Of a stretch of DNA of 9,805 nt, positions 5,376 to 9,805 are shown piece by piece. Below the pieces are notes generated by a model. That model had not been told where the DNA came from and searched no databases. It was given only the letters and a program-made list of their open reading frames with translations. Positions within the stretch are counted from its first letter, which is position 1, and every line of letters begins with the position of its first letter. The DNA comes from Gammaproteobacteria bacterium (lineage in GTDB: Bacteria > Pseudomonadota > Gammaproteobacteria > UBA9214): assembly GCA_030599705.1 (NCBI GenBank), contig JAUVNM010000038.1, positions 1 through 9,805 of the forward strand, written 5' to 3'. A program made the position numbers and the translations under genes.

Positions 5376-6956
5376 ATGACAACGCATAAAAACCTGTTTG
5401 TTTATGTACTCCTGCTGCTGGTTTCCAGTTGCGCCCTGCTGCAAACACAGCCGCCCGGAATTGACACGGCGGTCGCACCAGACCCCACCGTCGACACAGC
5501 AGCCGCGCACACCGATCCCGTTACCGCCTACATCCCGGAAACCGCCAGCACGGCTACCGGGCCTGCCACACCGGTACCGGTTGAAACCGATTTCTGGCAG
5601 CAGGTGCGCAACGGGTTCCGCCTGCCGGATGAACCGCATGCCGCCGTGACCCGGCGCATCCGGGAGTTTCGCAACAATGCCCGCCTGGTTGAACGCATCC
5701 TTGACCGTGGCGAACCTTATCTCGCATTCATATTCGGCGAGGTGCAGCAACGTGATTTCCCGACCGAGCTGATATTGCTGCCGTTTGTCGAGAGCGGTTA
5801 TGACCCGTTCGCCTATTCCCACGGCCGGGCCGCCGGCCTGTGGCAATTCATCCCGGCTACCGGCAAACGCTATGGACTGAAACAGGACTGGTGGTATGAC
5901 GGCCGCCGTGACATTGTTGCTTCGACGGAAGCCGCACTGAATTACCTCGATCGGCTACAGCGGGAATTCGGTGGTGACTGGCTGCTCGCACTGGCCGCCT
6001 ACAATGCCGGAGAAGGCAAGGTCCGCAATGCAGTCCGGCGCAATCGCGAGGCCGGCAAGCCTGTGGATTTCTGGCATCTCAAGTTGCCGAAGGAAACCGC
6101 GGCCTATGTTCCCAAGCTGCTGGCGATCAGCGCCATAGTCAAACATCCGGACACTTACGGCGTACAGCTGACCCCGGTCGATATCGAGCCTGGCTTTACG
6201 GTGGTCGACACGCAGGACCAGCTGGATATCGGCATTGCTGCCGACCTGGCCGGCATGGAAACCGATGCTATGTACCGGCTGAATCCCGGTTACAACCGCT
6301 GGGCCACCCACCCGGACGGCCCGCACCGGCTGGTCATCCCCGCTGAAAAGTCGGATATGTTCGCGCAGAACCTGGCGGCACTGCCGGATTCGGAGCGCGT
6401 CAAGTGGGTACGTCACCGGATACGCAAGGGTGAAACCCTCAGCCACATCGCCCGCCACTACGACACGACCGTCGCGGTGCTGCGCAGCAGCAATGTCCTG
6501 CACAGCAATAACATCCGCGCCGGCAGCCACCTGCTGGTGCCGGTTGCCGCGCAGGACCCGGACCGTTATGCCGCGCTCGCGAACATCGCGCGCACCCCGC
6601 GCAGCTCCGGCAGCAAGCTGACCTACAAGGTCAGGGCCGGAGACAGCCTGTGGTCAATCGCGAATCGGCATAACGTGAAAGTAAGCCAGCTCACGGTCTG
6701 GAACCGCCTCGACTCCGGCACGATCCGGCCAGGACAGAAACTCGTGATCTGGAACAAGGGAACGGCGCCACACTCAGGCAAGACAACCCGCTCGGTCAGC
6801 TACACGGTACGCAGCGGGGATTCACTCTATCGTATTTCACGGAAATTCCGGGTCAGCATCAACGAACTGCGGCGCTGGAATGAACTGCCGAAAGGCAAGC
6901 ACCTGCAGCCTGGTCAACGCCTGAAGGTATACGTCGACGTTACCCGCCAGAGCTAA
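5376..6956 (+). CDS. mltD: Membrane-bound lytic murein transglycosylase D with three LysM domains
   Basis: The enzyme cleaves the MurNAc-GlcNAc bond of peptidoglycan, leaving 1,6-anhydroMurNAc. The protein has 526 residues against 452 in E. coli. A lipoprotein signal runs over residues 1-18 (LLLLVSS) with Cys19 as the likely lipidated residue, followed by a Thr/Pro/Ala-rich linker to about 70. The family 1 lytic transglycosylase domain covers about 105-240: catalytic Glu139 in LLPFVESGYDP, then AAGLWQFIPATG (152-163) and LAAYNAGEGKV (206-216). Three LysM domains bind glycan at about 345-389 (RKGETLSHIA), 415-459 (RAGDSLWSIAN) and 474-520 (RSGDSLYRIS); E. coli MltD has two. The ATG at 5376 is preceded by AT-rich sequence with no Shine-Dalgarno match, but the signal peptide supports the start. 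It converges on lysS with 29 bases between the genes. Confidence 0.95.
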   Translation: MTTHKNLFVYVLLLLVSSCALLQTQPPGIDTAVAPDPTVDTAAAHTDPVTAYIPETASTATGPATPVPVETDFWQQVRNGFRLPDEPHAAVTRRIREFRNNARLVERILDRGEPYLAFIFGEVQQRDFPTELILLPFVESGYDPFAYSHGRAAGLWQFIPATGKRYGLKQDWWYDGRRDIVASTEAALNYLDRLQREFGGDWLLALAAYNAGEGKVRNAVRRNREAGKPVDFWHLKLPKETAAYVPKLLAISAIVKHPDTYGVQLTPVDIEPGFTVVDTQDQLDIGIAADLAGMETDAMYRLNPGYNRWATHPDGPHRLVIPAEKSDMFAQNLAALPDSERVKWVRHRIRKGETLSHIARHYDTTVAVLRSSNVLHSNNIRAGSHLLVPVAAQDPDRYAALANIARTPRSSGSKLTYKVRAGDSLWSIANRHNVKVSQLTVWNRLDSGTIRPGQKLVIWNKGTAPHSGKTTRSVSYTVRSGDSLYRISRKFRVSINELRRWNELPKGKHLQPGQRLKVYVDVTRQS

Positions 6957-6985
6957 CCCGCACTTCCACAATAATCAGACCGTTC

Positions 6986-8473
<1,488 letters not shown>

Positions 8474-8518
8474 ATTTTATCTGCAAGGGTCACGTTTCGT
8501 ATCGGTTGCGGGCCTATA

Positions 8519-8543
8519 GTAGGAGCCAGCTTGCTGGCGAACA
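8519..8543 (+). repeat. REP-like hairpin, unit 1 (prfB-lysS gap)
   Basis: The unit is GTAGGA, stem GCCAGC, loop TT, stem GCTGGC, then GAACA. The GTAGGAGC...GCGAA frame is the form common for REP sequences in Pseudomonas and relatives. It lies 46 bases upstream of the lysS start in the message, in the untranslated leader. Confidence 0.75.
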
Positions 8544-8561
8544 AATATCCTTGAATCTGTA

Positions 8562-8586
8562 TTCGCGGGCAAGCCCGCTCCTACAA
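8562..8586 (-). repeat. REP-like hairpin, unit 2, overlapping the prfB stop codon
   Basis: Read on the minus strand the unit is TTGTAGGA, stem GCGGGC, loop TT, stem GCCCGC, then GAA. It is the inverted partner of unit 1 and differs from it in the stem by paired, compensating changes. Its first bases contain the TAG (8583-8581) that ends prfB, so the element abuts the last codon of the gene exactly. Confidence 0.78.
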
Positions 8587-9679
8587 CCCGCTCTTCAAGC
8601 TGGCCTCGATAAACGGGTCCAGGTCGCCATCGAGCACCGCCTGGGTGTTGCCCGTCTCGACGCCGGTGCGCAGGTCCTTGATGCGCGACTGGTCGAGCAC
8701 GTAGGAGCGGATCTGGCTGCCCCAGCCGATGTCCGACTTGGTCTCTTCCAGTGCCTGCTGGTCGGCACTGCGCTTCTGGATCTCGAGTTCGTACAGCTTG
8801 GATTTGAGCTGCTTCATGGCCGTGGCCTTGTTCTTGTGCTGGGAACGGTCATTCTGGCACTGCACCACGACCCCGGTCGGCTCGTGGGTGATGCGCACCG
8901 CGGATTCCGTCCGGTTGACGTGCTGTCCGCCGGCGCCGCTGGCGCGGTACACGTCGATGCGCAGGTCCGCCGGGTTGATTTCGATATCGATATCGTCGGC
9001 GATCTCCGGTGACGCAAATACGGCCGCAAACGAGGTATGCCGGCGATTACCGGAATCAAACGGGGATTTCCTGACCAGCCGGTGCACCCCGGTCTCGGTA
9101 CGCAACCAGCCAAAGGCATAGGCGCCGTCAAAGCGGATGGTCGCACTCTTGATGCCGGCAACTTCACCGGGCGACACCTCGATCAGTTCCACCTTGAATC
9201 CGTGACGTTCACCCCAGCGCAGGTACATACGCAGCAGCATCTCGGCCCAGTCCTGCGCCTCGGTACCCCCGGAGCCGGACTGGATATCGAGAAATGCGTG
9301 CGCCTCGTCCATTTCGCCGGAAAACATGCGCTGGAATTCCAGTTTGGCAATATCGGCCTCCAGCCCCCGGACGTCGCCCTCAATCACCTCCTGCGTATCG
9401 GTATCTTCCTCTGCCGCCGCCACTTCCAGCAGCTCCTCGGCATCCGCGAGTGCCTGCCCCATCCGGTTCAGCGTTAGCACGACCTCTTCCAGCCGCGCCC
9501 GTTCGCGGCCCAGTTCCTGGGCACGTTCCGGGTTGTTCCAGATTTCGGGGTCTTCCAGCTCCCGAACGACTTCGGTCAGCCGTTCGCTCTTGTTCTCGAG
9601 GTCAAAGATACCCCCTGAGGGCGGCCGAGCGCCCGTCGAGGTCTTTAATCAGTACGCGGATGGCGTTGCTATCAGGCAT
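8581..9679 (-). CDS. prfB: Peptide chain release factor 2, expressed by programmed +1 frameshift
   Basis: RF2 reads UGA and UAA and triggers peptide release in the ribosome. Frame zero starts at ATG (9679-9677) and runs 25 codons (MPDSNAIRVLIKDL ... RGYL) to a UGA at 9604-9602. A +1 shift at CUU-UGA-C continues as DLENKSERLTEV to the UAG at 8583-8581. The product is 365 residues, the same length as E. coli RF2. The codon-recognition tripeptide SPF is at 205-207 and the catalytic GGQ at 250-252 (SGAGGQHVNRTESAVRITH), identical to E. coli numbering. Residue 246 is Ala, as in most bacteria and E. coli B, not Thr as in K-12. An in-frame TGA seven codons upstream supports the start. lysS follows in the same transcript. 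A single-frame gene caller would report only a 299-residue fragment from an internal Met at about 9480, or miss the first exon-like part. Confidence 0.97.
9601..9616 (-). promoter_or_regulatory. prfB programmed frameshift site with Shine-Dalgarno-like stimulator
   Basis: On the minus strand the site reads AGGGGG (9616-9611), TAT, CTT (9607-9605), TGA (9604-9602), C. AGGGGG pairs with the 16S anti-Shine-Dalgarno sequence in the translating ribosome. It is three bases before the slippery CUU, the spacing shown to drive the shift in E. coli. When RF2 is scarce the UGA is read slowly and the ribosome slips +1, so RF2 controls its own level. All elements are intact. Confidence 0.96.
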
Positions 9680-9715
9680 GGAATCACGTGTAGCCGGTCA
9701 TTATTTAAAGCGCGC

Positions 9716-9721
9716 ATCATA
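9716..9721 (-). promoter_or_regulatory. Putative -10 element of the prfB promoter
   Basis: TATGAT on the minus strand (9721-9716) lies 36 bases before the prfB ATG, so a transcript would start about 30 bases ahead of the gene. No convincing -35 is seen; TAGTGT at 17 bases is poor. The Shine-Dalgarno sequence before the ATG is also weak. Confidence 0.35.
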
Positions 9722-9780
9722 CCCTTGTTGGGTGGCTGACACTACCGGTGGGACCTGCGGGAGTGGCCCGGTTTGTACCA

Positions 9781-9803
9781 GGCCGAATAAATTCGGCCCT
9801 ACA
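9781..9803 (-). repeat. REP-like palindrome at the right edge
   Basis: GGCCGAAT (9781-9788), AA, ATTCGGCC (9791-9798) is a perfect 8+8 inverted repeat. On the minus strand it is preceded by TGTAG, giving the GTAGG-plus-hairpin layout of the other repeats here with a different stem. The window ends two bases later, so a partner unit cannot be checked. Confidence 0.5.
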
Positions 9804-9805
9804 AG

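Noticed and set aside
5955..6530. 191-residue minus-strand reading frame opposite mltD
   Set aside because: It lies antisense to the catalytic and LysM region of mltD and is explained by codon bias of that gene.
8581..9480. RF2 as a 299-residue protein starting at an internal Met
   Set aside because: The upstream codons in the same frame continue RF2 domain 1 back to the frameshift site, and the ATG at 9679 gives the full 365-residue protein.

Overview
The window looks like ordinary chromosome from a mid-to-high GC, non-enteric gammaproteobacterium. The evidence is two conserved neighbourhoods. One is prfB followed by lysS. The other is a YafS-like methyltransferase, rnhA and dnaQ, with mltD next to them. 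All proteins resemble proteobacterial housekeeping families. An NhaD-type Na+/H+ antiporter suggests a marine, saline or alkaline habitat, but this is inference. No phage, insertion sequence, CRISPR array, tRNA or rRNA was seen.

Left part (1-1572): the last 32 codons of a probable SPOR-domain protein run in on the + strand. Facing it is a membrane-anchored protein with about five ankyrin repeats (minus strand), whose promoter area carries a weak Fur-box-like sequence. An AT-richer stretch with two hairpins follows. Then comes a 54-residue basic protein with two DRRI motifs (minus strand), whose start is preceded by a perfect 8+8 bp palindrome placed like an operator.

Middle (1573-6956): nhaD (+, probable TTG start) converges on dnaQ (-). 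dnaQ, rnhA and a YafS-like methyltransferase form a minus-strand cluster. rnhA starts at GTG inside the end of the methyltransferase gene. Between rnhA and dnaQ lies a composite intergenic repeat: two inverted REP-like hairpins between inverted copies of a 'CCGCAGAGACGC' type sequence. mltD (+) diverges from the methyltransferase; in E. coli gloB lies between them, and here it is absent. MltD is a lipoprotein lytic transglycosylase with three LysM domains.

Right part (6986-9805): lysS and prfB lie on the minus strand in the order prfB then lysS. prfB is a complete 365-residue RF2 that needs the classical +1 programmed frameshift at codon 26 (UGA), with the AGGGGG stimulator intact. A second pair of inverted REP-like hairpins fills the prfB-lysS gap and overlaps the prfB stop codon, which is UAG. 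Another palindrome of the same general kind closes the window.

No entirely new system is evident. The points most worth a second look are the paired REP-like elements with compensated stems, the UAG stop of prfB lying inside one of them, the small DRRI protein with its palindrome, and the membrane ankyrin protein with a possible iron-responsive promoter.
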